Shown: one piece after another, positions 1 to 5,436 of the stretch
How positions within the stretch are numbered: the first letter of the stretch is position 1
How the letters are laid out: each line of letters opens with the position of its first letter
From: an uncultured Eubacteriales bacterium
Lineage (GTDB): Bacteria; Bacillota; Clostridia; Oscillospirales; Oscillospiraceae
Length of the DNA stretch: 7,375 bases
Direction: 5' to 3'
Assembly (NCBI GenBank): GCA_958427375.1
Contig: CAUABY010000103.1
Span: 1-7,375, forward strand
Notes under the pieces: generated by a model
What the model was told of the DNA's origin: nothing
Seen by the model: the letters and a program-made list of their open reading frames with translations, nothing else
Database searches by the model: none
Translations under genes and position numbers: made by a program

Positions 1-226
1 TGCGCAGCTCCTTGCCGCGCAGGGAGTCAACATCCACGCCGTCAACGGTGAGCTCACCCTTTGAAATGTCGTGCATGCGGTTAATGCAGCGCAGAATAGT
101 GGACTTACCTGCGCCGGAAAGGCCGATAATGGCGACAAATTCACCCTGCTCAATTTGAAGGTTAATGTTCTTTAATGCTGTGAAGCCGTTTGGATAAGTC
201 TTATACACATTTTTGAATTCAATCAT
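1..226 (-). CDS. phnC: Phosphonate-type ABC transporter ATP-binding protein PhnC, N-terminal part (partial)
   Basis: The first 75 codons are present; the rest lies beyond the left edge of the window. The protein begins MIEFKNVYKTYPNG and carries a Walker A loop, GLSGAGKST, at residues 35-43. The following LRCINRMHDISKGELTVDGVDV is typical of the PhnC branch of ABC ATPases, which power uptake of phosphonate, phosphite or phosphate at the inner face of the membrane. The Q-loop, signature motif and Walker B would lie outside the window, so they cannot be checked. The ATG is the only plausible start, because an in-frame TAA lies six codons upstream. Its ribosome site (GAAAAGAG-like) is weak. The gene follows phnD on the same strand after a 97-bp gap that contains a strong hairpin, so it is probably expressed by read-through at a lower level. 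A PhnE permease would be expected next. The substrate is not resolved. Confidence 0.9.
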   Translation of the reverse strand, partial: MIEFKNVYKTYPNGFTALKNINLQIEQGEFVAIIGLSGAGKSTILRCINRMHDISKGELTVDGVDVDSLRGKELR

Positions 227-280
227 AGCGCGACTCTTTTCTTAATACATAGGTTGATATCTAATAGCAGCTGATATGGA

Positions 281-312
281 GAAAAGCGCCCTGTATACGC
301 AGGGCGCTTTTC
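281..312 (-). terminator. Intercistronic hairpin/terminator between phnD and phnC
   Basis: A perfect 13-bp inverted repeat (GAAAAGCGCCCTG at 281-293 and its complement at 300-312) encloses a 6-nt loop. It starts 11 bp downstream of the phnD stop. On the minus strand the 3' arm ends in CGCTTTTC followed by TCC, a short imperfect U run, so it may terminate only in part. It could also act as a 3' stabiliser of the phnD message. Both effects would give more binding protein than ATPase, as is common for lipoprotein genes at the head of ABC operons. Confidence 0.75.
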
Positions 313-322
313 AATTTAAAAT

Positions 323-1441
323 TTACTCGGAAACAGCGGTCAGAGCTGCGCGGGCGCCATCGTAGTCGGAGTCAACAGCCTTGGCATAGCCGGTGTGGCT
401 GTAAACGTCAAAGATGGCCTTGCCCTCTTCGGTGTTGATTATGTTGATGAAGCAATCCTGAAGAGCTGCAACGATCTCGGGAGTGTAGTAGGGGCTCTCC
501 TTGGAGATAGCAACGGTGTCGTTGTAGATACCGTCGGTCACGCCGATGACATTCAGCTCGTTCCAGATGGACTCGGAGCGACCCATGCCCTGCTTGCCGG
601 TCTCATCCTGCTGGTCGGTGGGCAGCATCCAGCTTGCCTCGTAGTCGTTGCGGCCGTCAGCGTAGCAGACGATAACGTCAACCTGCTCAGCAGCAGCGTA
701 GGAGAAAGCGGTGCCGTAGCCGGAGTCAAGAGCAACAACGTTGGACAGGTCAGAAATCTTCTTGCCGTCGTAGTTGGCCATCAGCCACATGGAGGGGTAG
801 ATGTAACCGGCGGAGGAAGAGGTCTTCTGAACGGCCCAAGTGGCCTTGTCGAGGTCTTCCCAAGTGAGGGCTTCGCCATTTGCAACCTTGGCTGCAAGCT
901 CACGGCCGTACTCGGAAGGAGTTGCGTAAATCAGGGAGCGGTAGTAGGTGACCTGGGGGCCGTTCTTCTGGGTGGCGTTGGCTTCACCGTTCCAGGTGGT
1001 GGGGTCAGTGCTGTCGTTGGACAGGCCGTTGCGGGTAGCGGTGAGGAACACGTCAACATCGTCGGAGTAGAGTGCGTAGGTGCCGCCGGGCAGCCAGCCG
1101 ATGTCGATAGAGCCGGCGGACATAGCCTCACCGGTTGCATCGTAGCTGGTACCAACAGTGATGTCAACCTCGTCGATATCGTAACCGAGGTTGCTCATCT
1201 CTGCCTTGACGAGCTCAGGCAGGTTCTTGGTGCCGGTGATGATAACGTCAGCATCCTTAGAGGGGACAAACTCGAGAGTCAGCTTGTCGAAGTGCTGATT
1301 CTCAGCGGCTGCGGGAGCCTCAGCCTCTGCGGGGGCTTCTGCTGCGGGAGCCTCGGTTGCTGCGGGAGCGGAAGAGGTGCCGCATGCGCAAAGCGCAAAG
1401 ACCATAACGAGTGCGAGGAGAAGTGCAATAAACTTTTTCAT
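323..1441 (-). CDS. phnD: Phosphate/phosphite/phosphonate ABC transporter substrate-binding lipoprotein
   Basis: This is a 372-residue extracytoplasmic binding protein that should deliver a phosphorus oxyanion or organophosphonate to a PhnCE-type importer. Residues 1-19 form a lipoprotein signal peptide (MKKF, a hydrophobic core, then LCA), with the lipidated cysteine expected at Cys20. An Ala/Pro/Glu-rich tether runs to about residue 48. The mature domain starts with LTLEFVPSKDADVI and has the PhnD-like TSYDATGEAMSAGSIDIGWL segment near 100-120 and SSSAGYIYPSMWL near 210-222, where the family contacts the ligand. I chose the internal ATG because GGAGG lies 11 bp before it; the upstream in-frame TTG would place that GGAGG inside the coding sequence. 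phnC follows. The family assignment is firm. The ligand is inferred only, since PhnD relatives bind several phosphorus compounds and some other solutes. Confidence 0.9.
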   Translation of the reverse strand: MKKFIALLLALVMVFALCACGTSSAPAATEAPAAEAPAEAEAPAAAENQHFDKLTLEFVPSKDADVIITGTKNLPELVKAEMSNLGYDIDEVDITVGTSYDATGEAMSAGSIDIGWLPGGTYALYSDDVDVFLTATRNGLSNDSTDPTTWNGEANATQKNGPQVTYYRSLIYATPSEYGRELAAKVANGEALTWEDLDKATWAVQKTSSSAGYIYPSMWLMANYDGKKISDLSNVVALDSGYGTAFSYAAAEQVDVIVCYADGRNDYEASWMLPTDQQDETGKQGMGRSESIWNELNVIGVTDGIYNDTVAISKESPYYTPEIVAALQDCFINIINTEEGKAIFDVYSHTGYAKAVDSDYDGARAALTAVSE

Positions 1442-1467
1442 TTGAAAAAATTCCTCCAAAAAATTTT

Positions 1468-1535
1468 ATATTCACGGCGCAAGCGCCAATGAATATTCTA
1501 AAATGAAAGGGTGAGCCCCGGTGAAAGCGGGTCTC
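1468..1535 (-). promoter_or_regulatory. Two further hairpins in the phnD leader
   Basis: The first hairpin pairs GAGCCCCG (1513-1520) with CGGGTCTC (1528-1535), with one mismatch and a 7-nt loop. The second has an outer 7-bp stem (ATATTCA 1468-1474 with TGAATAT 1490-1496) and an inner GC stem (GGCGC 1476-1480, GCGCC 1483-1487). The second ends about 10 nt before the phnD ribosome site (GGAGG, 1453-1457 on the minus strand). With the terminator-like pair upstream, at least four stem-loops fill the leader. Their function is unknown. Confidence 0.4.
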
Positions 1536-1558
1536 AAAAATGTGGCGGAGGAAATCTC

Positions 1559-1606
1559 AAAAAAGTTTTACCGGCCGGTAAAACAATTTGGAGAGCCCTC
1601 CAAATT
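1559..1606 (-). terminator. Leader hairpin pair with terminator-like palindrome upstream of phnD
   Basis: Reading on the minus strand, a 9-bp stem (AATTTGGAG, loop GGCT, CTCCAAATT; 1585-1606) directly abuts a perfect 20-bp palindrome (GTTTTACCGGCCGGTAAAAC, 1565-1584). The palindrome is followed by six T residues (1559-1564). Hairpin plus T run is the form of an intrinsic terminator, placed about 120 bp before the phnD start and after the candidate promoter. It could therefore act as an attenuator. No known riboswitch class was recognised. It may instead be a repeat element. Confidence 0.5.
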
Positions 1607-1677
1607 ATAAAGCTTTGTGTGAAATACGCTTTTTTACGCAACATTGACAAAAAAGCGACAAGTACCCACATATTATT

Positions 1678-1706
1678 TTTATACCACAATTAATGCCATA
1701 ATTCAA
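1678..1706 (-). promoter_or_regulatory. Candidate sigma-A promoter for phnD
   Basis: On the minus strand, TTGAAT (1701-1706) and TATAAA (1678-1683) are separated by exactly 17 bp, close to the -35/-10 consensus. Transcription from here would give a leader of roughly 230 nt before the phnD start, spanning all the hairpins described at 1468-1606. Assigned by eye from consensus only. Confidence 0.45.
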
Positions 1707-1736
1707 GCACTTTCACTTGGAAAAGACAAATTTTTT

Positions 1737-1759
1737 TAAAGTGATGAAAAATCACTTTA
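1737..1759. repeat. Inverted repeat downstream of surE
   Basis: A perfect 9-bp inverted repeat, TAAAGTGAT and ATCACTTTA, surrounds GAAAA. It lies 15 bp beyond the surE stop. In the surE direction the stem is followed by A residues rather than T residues, so it is a poor intrinsic terminator. It may still stabilise the 3' end of the surE transcript. Confidence 0.4.
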
Positions 1760-1774
1760 CATAACTGATTTTAT

Positions 1775-2509
1775 TTACATAACCATAGATTTTATCTTTC
1801 CGACAGATATGTAACCGTCTAAAATGGCGCGGGCGTCACTGCCTTCTGGCGCGGCCTCAGGGGCGATTATATGACTTGTAGTGAGAATGTTGCGCCGCCC
1901 ATCCTCGGCGGATTCCTCGTAATAGTCACCCTCGTACAGGTCAATATCTGCAATCGTGCAGCCGCGCTTTATACCCTTGAGCTCCTCAAGCGGGCAGCCT
2001 GGGAAGTTGATGTTCCACACCTCGCCGCGCTCCTGCCCAAGCTCAATCAGCTCGCGCGTCAGCTCCGGCATGTACTTTTCCGCCACGTCAAAGCTGCCGT
2101 CGTGCTGGGCGGAGTAGGCGATAGCGGGCACACCGTTCATCACTGCCTCCATAGCCGCACCGATGGTGCCGGAGTAGGCAATGTCAAAACCGGCGTTGTA
2201 GCCATAATTCACGCCGGAGAAAATATAGTCGGGCTTTTCGGGCATGAGGTAATTTATGCCGAGCTTGACGCAGTCAGCCGGAGTGCCGCCGACAGCAAAC
2301 GCGCCCTTGACAGGCACGGGGAAATCCTTAATCTCTTCTATTATAATATTATTAAAAATTGTCAGCTTCTGGGACATGCCGCTGCACTGAGCCGACGGCG
2401 CGGCGACCCATACATCGCCGAACTGTGCGGCCATGCGCGCAAGCCTTACAATACCCTCGGAACGGATGCCGTCGTCGTTAGAAACGAGAATTTTCAAACG
2501 TTTTTCCAT
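1775..2509 (-). CDS. surE: 5'/3'-nucleotidase SurE
   Basis: This 244-residue protein is of normal SurE length. SurE is a metal-dependent phosphatase that removes phosphate from nucleoside monophosphates and, in some species, from short polyphosphate. All metal-binding motifs are visible: LVSNDDGI with Asp12-Asp13, the SG motif with Ser43 in APSAQCSGMS, and Asn101 in GVNYGYNAGFD. These correspond to Asp8, Asp9, Ser39 and Asn92 of the E. coli enzyme. GGTPADCVKLG (74-84), AYSGTIGAAMEA (111-122) and WNINFPGCP (165-173) are also family hallmarks. I chose this ATG because AAAGGA sits 8-9 bp upstream and the protein then begins at the family N-terminus; the longer open frame has no homology-like content. 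It is divergent from nrdR and stands alone on its strand. Confidence 0.95.
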   Translation of the reverse strand: MEKRLKILVSNDDGIRSEGIVRLARMAAQFGDVWVAAPSAQCSGMSQKLTIFNNIIIEEIKDFPVPVKGAFAVGGTPADCVKLGINYLMPEKPDYIFSGVNYGYNAGFDIAYSGTIGAAMEAVMNGVPAIAYSAQHDGSFDVAEKYMPELTRELIELGQERGEVWNINFPGCPLEELKGIKRGCTIADIDLYEGDYYEESAEDGRRNILTTSHIIAPEAAPEGSDARAILDGYISVGKIKSMVM

Positions 2510-2593
2510 GTCATATTTCCTTTCACAAAAATTTTGTTTCATTTTATCATAACACGATGGAACAACGCAACACTTGTCAATAAACAGACGAGC

Positions 2594-2599
2594 ATTATA
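2594..2599 (-). promoter_or_regulatory. Candidate -10 element for surE
   Basis: A perfect TATAAT lies on the minus strand 85 bp before the surE start. The -35 region at 17-18 bp spacing is poor (TCATGT or TTCATG). A TTGACA at 2575-2580 and a TATGAT at 2546-2551 also occur on this strand but are 23 bp apart, too far to form one promoter. Confidence 0.3.
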
Positions 2600-2661
2600 T
2601 AAAAATTTTCGCAAAAACATGAAAAAATTACGAAAAATATATAGCGGATAGAAAACAGCTG

Positions 2662-2670
2662 TGATATAAT
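2662..2670 (+). promoter_or_regulatory. Candidate extended -10 promoter for nrdR
   Basis: TGATATAAT matches an extended -10 (TGn plus a perfect TATAAT). No good -35 is seen 17 bp upstream, which extended -10 promoters tolerate. It would give a leader of about 180 nt before nrdR. No NrdR-box-like pair was found nearby. Confidence 0.35.
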
Positions 2671-2686
2671 TTTTCTGTTTTATGAT

Positions 2687-2813
2687 AAAACCCGTTAAAA
2701 TGATTTTATAGCGCAGTAGGAGCCGGGTTTTGTATGAGACGACACGATGCGTGCTCAGCGCAGCGTGAGCGTGCAAGGCACGCGCATTTTCAATTAAAGC
2801 ATTAATTGAAAAT
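2687..2813 (+). promoter_or_regulatory. Inverted repeats in the nrdR leader/intergenic region
   Basis: The 346-bp gap between surE and nrdR holds no convincing gene. It contains a long-range 8-bp stem (AAAACCCG 2687-2694 with CGGGTTTT 2724-2731) and a GC-rich self-complementary patch (for example GCGTGC 2769-2774 with GCACGC 2778-2783). It also has a perfect 12-bp AT-rich inverted repeat (ATTTTCAATTAA 2786-2797 with its complement 2802-2813, loop AGCA). None is followed by a T run. They could be operators, leader structure or remnants of a repeat. Confidence 0.35.
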
Positions 2814-2855
2814 CAGAATTAAGAGAAATAATCAATAAGTTTAGGAGATAGAGAT

Positions 2856-3326
2856 ATGAAGTGTCCATTCTGCGGCTATACCGAGAGCAAGGTAATAGAT
2901 TCACGTCCGGCTGAGGAGGGCGCTACCATCCGCCGCCGCCGCGAGTGCCTTTCCTGCGCTAAACGTTTCACCACCTATGAAATTATTGAGCGCATGCCCC
3001 TCGTCGTCATCAAGCGCGATGGCAGCCGTCAGTCCTTCGATAAGGTCAAACTCATAAACGGCATGGTTCGCGCGAGTGAGAAGCGCCCAGTGCCCCTTGC
3101 CAAGCTTGAGAGCATCGCCGACGATATTGAGCAGGAGCTCCAGAGCAATCTTGAACGCGAGATAAAGACTGTTATCATCGGCGAGATGGTAATGACGCGC
3201 CTTAAGGAAATTGACGAAGTGGCATATGTTCGCTTTGCCTCCGTCTACCGCAGTTTTAAGGATATCAATACCTTCATGGAGGAACTGTCCAAGCTCCTGA
3301 CCGAAAGTGATAAGGACGAGCGTTAA
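2856..3326 (+). CDS. nrdR: Transcriptional repressor NrdR
   Basis: This 156-residue regulator is of typical length. NrdR represses ribonucleotide reductase genes in response to dATP/ATP levels and acts on DNA in the cytoplasm. The N-terminal zinc ribbon is intact, with Cys3 and Cys6 (CPFC) and Cys31 and Cys34 (CLSC), joined by the conserved SKVIDSRPAEEGATIRRRRE stretch. The ATP-cone domain runs from about residue 49 to 139 (VVIKRDGSRQSFDKVKL, then the IGEMVM and VAYVRFASVYRSF segments). The start has AGGAG 8 bp upstream. It diverges from surE and converges with the DUF4363 gene, with which its stop codon overlaps. No reductase gene is in the window, so its targets lie elsewhere. Confidence 0.97.
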   Translation: MKCPFCGYTESKVIDSRPAEEGATIRRRRECLSCAKRFTTYEIIERMPLVVIKRDGSRQSFDKVKLINGMVRASEKRPVPLAKLESIADDIEQELQSNLEREIKTVIIGEMVMTRLKEIDEVAYVRFASVYRSFKDINTFMEELSKLLTESDKDER

Positions 3327-3706
3327 AGGATGCTGCCAAGCGACAGGTGCTCCATGCCCCTGATGCTGTCTAAATGATAGCGGAGCTTGCCGTATGCGGC
3401 GGTGCAGGCGGTCAAGTCCTCCCGCATAAGCACCTCCTTCAGCTCATAAAATGCGTCAGCGGTTGAATCAATCTCCGGGTGGCGCAGGAAAATGTGCGTG
3501 TAGCCGTCGGCGGCAAGCCAGCGGTCAAGCCCCTCGTCAAGATAGGCGTTCGCGCTGCTGAAATCAAGCTTCTCCGCCGCGCTTTGGGATTTGGACAGGG
3601 CTACTTCAATATCGCCCGTGAGAGAGTCAATGCTCTCAATATTCCAAATGGACAGCGCAGTGAGCAGCAGTGCCAGCGTAATGGCGACGTATTCCCGCTT
3701 TGTCAT
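3323..3706 (-). CDS. DUF4363 family membrane-anchored protein
   Basis: This 127-residue protein has one predicted membrane segment near the N-terminus (about residues 6-21, YVAITLALLLTALSIW). The rest is likely helical (IESIDSLTGDIEVALSKSQSAAEKLDF and following) and probably lies outside the membrane. Its size, topology and position directly after a DUF421 gene match the clostridial DUF4363 family, whose function is not known. Its ATG overlaps the DUF421 stop in an ATGA, and AAGGAGG lies 7 bp before the start within the upstream gene, so the two are probably translationally coupled. Its stop overlaps the stop of the convergent nrdR by 4 bp. The family assignment rests on recall of the sequence pattern and the gene context, not on a search. 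Confidence 0.75.
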   Translation of the reverse strand: MTKREYVAITLALLLTALSIWNIESIDSLTGDIEVALSKSQSAAEKLDFSSANAYLDEGLDRWLAADGYTHIFLRHPEIDSTADAFYELKEVLMREDLTACTAAYGKLRYHLDSIRGMEHLSLGSIL

Positions 3707-4383
3707 TTCTCCGCCTCCTTGGATGCGAGGTAGATTTCGTGCTCCTCGTTCACCGTCATTAAAAATATGTCCTCAGCGCTTTTGATGCCGCGCGCTTTCA
3801 GCGCCTTTTCAAGCCAGCTCTCATCAAGCCCCAGCGAGGCGAGGTTTTTTGAGAGTATGCGCCCGTCGCTGATGACAATAAGCGGGTAACCGCCGTCATC
3901 AGGCTCCGCGCCGACCTGAGCGGCTGTGGCGGGCTGTTCAAGCGGGTATAGAATCACGTTCAGCCGCCCGTCAGTCTCAAGCGTGGCGTACTCGATCTTG
4001 CTTATGTCAAGGCAGCCCTGGTTTCTCAGCTCCTGCATGAGCTCGTCGGTTGTGAAGCGGTTTTTGCTCATCTCTTTCTGATTCACCTTGCCCTTTTCTA
4101 TCAGCATGCTCGGCTTGCCGTACAGCGCCGCGCGCAGCTTCGGGTTTCTCAGCGTGACGCAGGAGATTAGCACCTCACAGCAGAAAAGCGTCAGAATCGG
4201 CACAAGCCCGTTTATCATCGGTATGCCCAAATCCTGAAGCGGATGCGAGGCGAGGTCGGCGATGAGCGCCGCGACGACGAATTCTGAAAGCTCCATCTCG
4301 CCGAGCTGCCGCTTGCCTAAAAGACGCATTGCGGCCAAAAGCGCAATATATACTATAAGTGTCCTGATTATAATAATTGCCAT
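3703..4383 (-). CDS. DUF421/YetF-type membrane protein
   Basis: A 226-residue protein. The N-terminal half has about three hydrophobic helices (roughly residues 1-19, 33-46 and 54-77) carrying the DUF421 signature RLLGKRQLGEMELSEFVVAALIADLA. The C-terminal half is soluble and starts near GKPSMLIEKGKV, with TTDELMQELRNQG and the ATLETDGRLNVILYP strand typical of the family. B. subtilis YetF and its relatives belong here, and DUF421 proteins have been linked to the spore inner membrane and spore resistance in bacilli. A spore role here is only a possibility. The start was chosen from the family N-terminus and a GGGTGG ribosome site 6 bp upstream; the longer frame runs antisense through the NagB-like gene. 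It heads a two-gene operon with DUF4363 and diverges from the amino-sugar cluster. Confidence 0.88.
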   Translation of the reverse strand: MAIIIIRTLIVYIALLAAMRLLGKRQLGEMELSEFVVAALIADLASHPLQDLGIPMINGLVPILTLFCCEVLISCVTLRNPKLRAALYGKPSMLIEKGKVNQKEMSKNRFTTDELMQELRNQGCLDISKIEYATLETDGRLNVILYPLEQPATAAQVGAEPDDGGYPLIVISDGRILSKNLASLGLDESWLEKALKARGIKSAEDIFLMTVNEEHEIYLASKEAEK

Positions 4384-4426
4384 TGTAAACCACCCTATAA
4401 TATTGTGTATTCCCGGAGGCACATTT
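4384..4426. promoter_or_regulatory. 43-bp divergent spacer with a consensus -10
   Basis: The gap between the DUF421 and NagB-like starts contains TATAAT on the plus strand (4396-4401), overlapped by TATTAT on the minus strand, within an AT-rich near-palindrome. No convincing -35 was found for either direction at normal spacing. Any promoters here must overlap each other and the flanking coding sequence. Confidence 0.3.
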
Positions 4427-5125
4427 ATGAAAACAATTATTTCCGATGCAAATGATTTGAATACCCGCGCAGCGCGCAAAATCAAAGCGCTGCTTGACGA
4501 AAAGCCCGATGCAGTGCTCGCTTTTGCCGCGGGCCGCAGCATGACGGGGCTTTTTGTCTGCCTGCGTGAGCTTTGCACGGCAGGGGAGCTGAGCTTCAAA
4601 AACGCCGCGATATTCGCCGTGACTGAGCTTGTCGGCGTGTCGGAGGAGCATATGCACCGCTCCAAGCTCAATGAACAGCTTGTCTCCGGCATTGATATAA
4701 AACCTGAAAACGTGCATTACCTGACTGAGAACGAGCTTGAAAAATATGACGCGGCTATCAGCGCCGCGGGCGGGCTTGACTTAGCCGTGCTCGGCATAGG
4801 TGACAATGGGCACTTCGGCTATAATGAGCCAGGCACGCAGTTTGACACCTATACCCACCTTCAGACCCTCGCCCCCGCGACGCGCCGCCAGTTGGCACCG
4901 GCTTTCGGCGGGGAGGATAAAACACCTGAAAAGGCACTCACCATGGGCATAAAGACCATCACCCAGGCGCATGATATAATGGTGCTCGTCACCGGCGCGG
5001 AAAAGGCGGAGGCGGCCTTTGAAATGCTGTACGCGCGCAATGACAGTGTTATCCCGGCCGCGTTTTTGCAGATTCCGCTGAATGTCACCGTCTATGCGGA
5101 TGACGCGGCAGCGGCTAAGCTCTGA
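4427..5125 (+). CDS. Glucosamine-6-phosphate deaminase-like (NagB-fold) protein with altered active site
   Basis: This 232-residue protein is shorter than classical NagB (about 240-270). NagB converts glucosamine-6-P to fructose-6-P plus ammonia. The fold is recognisable: LGIGDNGHFGYNEPGTQF (122-139) matches the NagB motif and keeps His129 and Glu134, equivalents of E. coli His143 and Glu148. Asn127 stands for Asp141, as in some true NagB proteins. However, the FNMDEYVGL motif reads FAVTELVGV, so the catalytic Asp72 is Thr66, and the PTGGTP sugar-phosphate loop reads AAGRSMT (34-40). The protein may thus be a binding/regulatory paralogue or have a different reaction. The start has GGAGG 8 bp upstream; the longer in-frame extension is antisense to DUF421. 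It is co-directional with glmM, which fits an amino-sugar role. The fold is confident, the activity is not. Confidence 0.82.
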   Translation: MKTIISDANDLNTRAARKIKALLDEKPDAVLAFAAGRSMTGLFVCLRELCTAGELSFKNAAIFAVTELVGVSEEHMHRSKLNEQLVSGIDIKPENVHYLTENELEKYDAAISAAGGLDLAVLGIGDNGHFGYNEPGTQFDTYTHLQTLAPATRRQLAPAFGGEDKTPEKALTMGIKTITQAHDIMVLVTGAEKAEAAFEMLYARNDSVIPAAFLQIPLNVTVYADDAAAAKL

Positions 5126-5130
5126 CAGAA

Positions 5131-5279
5131 GAATAGTGTGGTTCTCACACTTTTTTATATAAAAAACGGCGCGCCGCTTGCCATATAGCGGCAGTTGCAG
5201 CACATAGCGGTTAATCTCCGCCGCGCCGCGGGCGGAGAGCTTAAATAAGCCCGGTGTTGCCTGTATGCGGCAGAATGGA
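5131..5279 (+). repeat. Structured intergenic repeat, copy 1 (~150 bp)
   Basis: First copy of a diverged tandem unit. In order it contains GAATAGTGTG with its hairpin, a T/A-rich patch, GGCGCGCC (5168-5175), an AGCGGCA segment, AATCTCC (5213-5219), a stem TCTCCGCC/GGCGGAGA (5215-5222 with 5231-5238), and TGCGGCAGAATGGAGA (5266-5281, running just into copy 2). The same parts recur in the same order in copy 2 at an offset of about 149-155 bp. There is no credible reading frame through it. Confidence 0.75.
5135..5156 (+). terminator. Terminator after the NagB-like gene
   Basis: A 6-bp stem, AGTGTG and CACACT around GTTCT, runs into six T residues (5151-5156), 9 bp after the stop codon. The stem is short, so termination may be partial and allow read-through into glmM. 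It occupies the position of the longer hairpin in the downstream repeat copy. Confidence 0.6.
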
Positions 5280-5436
5280 GAATAGTGTGATAAATCACAC
5301 TATCGTTAAAAAAATAAAAAAAGGCGCGCCGCTCGCCGCAAAGCGGCAACCGCGGCACATGCCGAAAATCTCCATTCAGCCGCAGACGGAGATTTTCATA
5401 CCTGCTTGTGCTGGCGTTTCTGCGGCAGAATGGAGA
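5280..5436 (+). repeat. Structured intergenic repeat, copy 2 (~155 bp), ending at the glmM ribosome site
   Basis: Second copy of the unit. It opens with a perfect 10-bp hairpin (ATAGTGTGAT, AA, ATCACACTAT; 5282-5303). Then come an A-rich tract, GGCGCGCC (5323-5330), a GCCGC/GCGGC hairpin, AATCTCC (5367-5373), a 10-bp stem (5364-5373 with 5388-5397) and TGCGGCAGAATGGAGA (5421-5436), which is identical to the copy 1 16-mer. This last segment contains the glmM Shine-Dalgarno sequence. Confidence 0.75.

Noticed and set aside
1442..1459. Upstream TTG start for phnD adding six residues
   Set aside because: It would put the GGAGG ribosome site inside the gene. The ATG at 1441 gives a normal lipoprotein signal peptide.
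395..1492. Long plus-strand open frame (365 codons) opposite phnD
   Set aside because: It is the antisense shadow of a clear PhnD gene. The translation is low-complexity Val/Gly/Ala/Leu/Asp-rich with no domain, as expected from the reverse of GC-biased codons.
1644..1676. Plus-strand promoter TTGACA (1644-1649) with TATTAT (1671-1676)
   Set aside because: The spacer is 21 bp, outside the usual 16-18, and no plus-strand gene follows.
1511..1693. 60-codon plus-strand open frame in the phnD leader
   Set aside because: It crosses several inverted repeats, has no good ribosome site and resembles nothing known to me. It is better explained as structured leader DNA.
2510..2776. N-terminal extension of surE by 89 codons
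   Set aside because: The family N-terminus (ILVSNDDG) begins just after the ATG at 2509, which has its own ribosome site. The extension runs through promoter-like AT-rich DNA.
2510..2855. NrdR-box autoregulation of nrdR
   Set aside because: No ACA-x-AT-rich-TGT-type box or pair of boxes was found upstream of nrdR.
5131..5436. CRISPR array
   Set aside because: Only two diverged ~150-bp units are present, with no short exact repeats and unique spacers.
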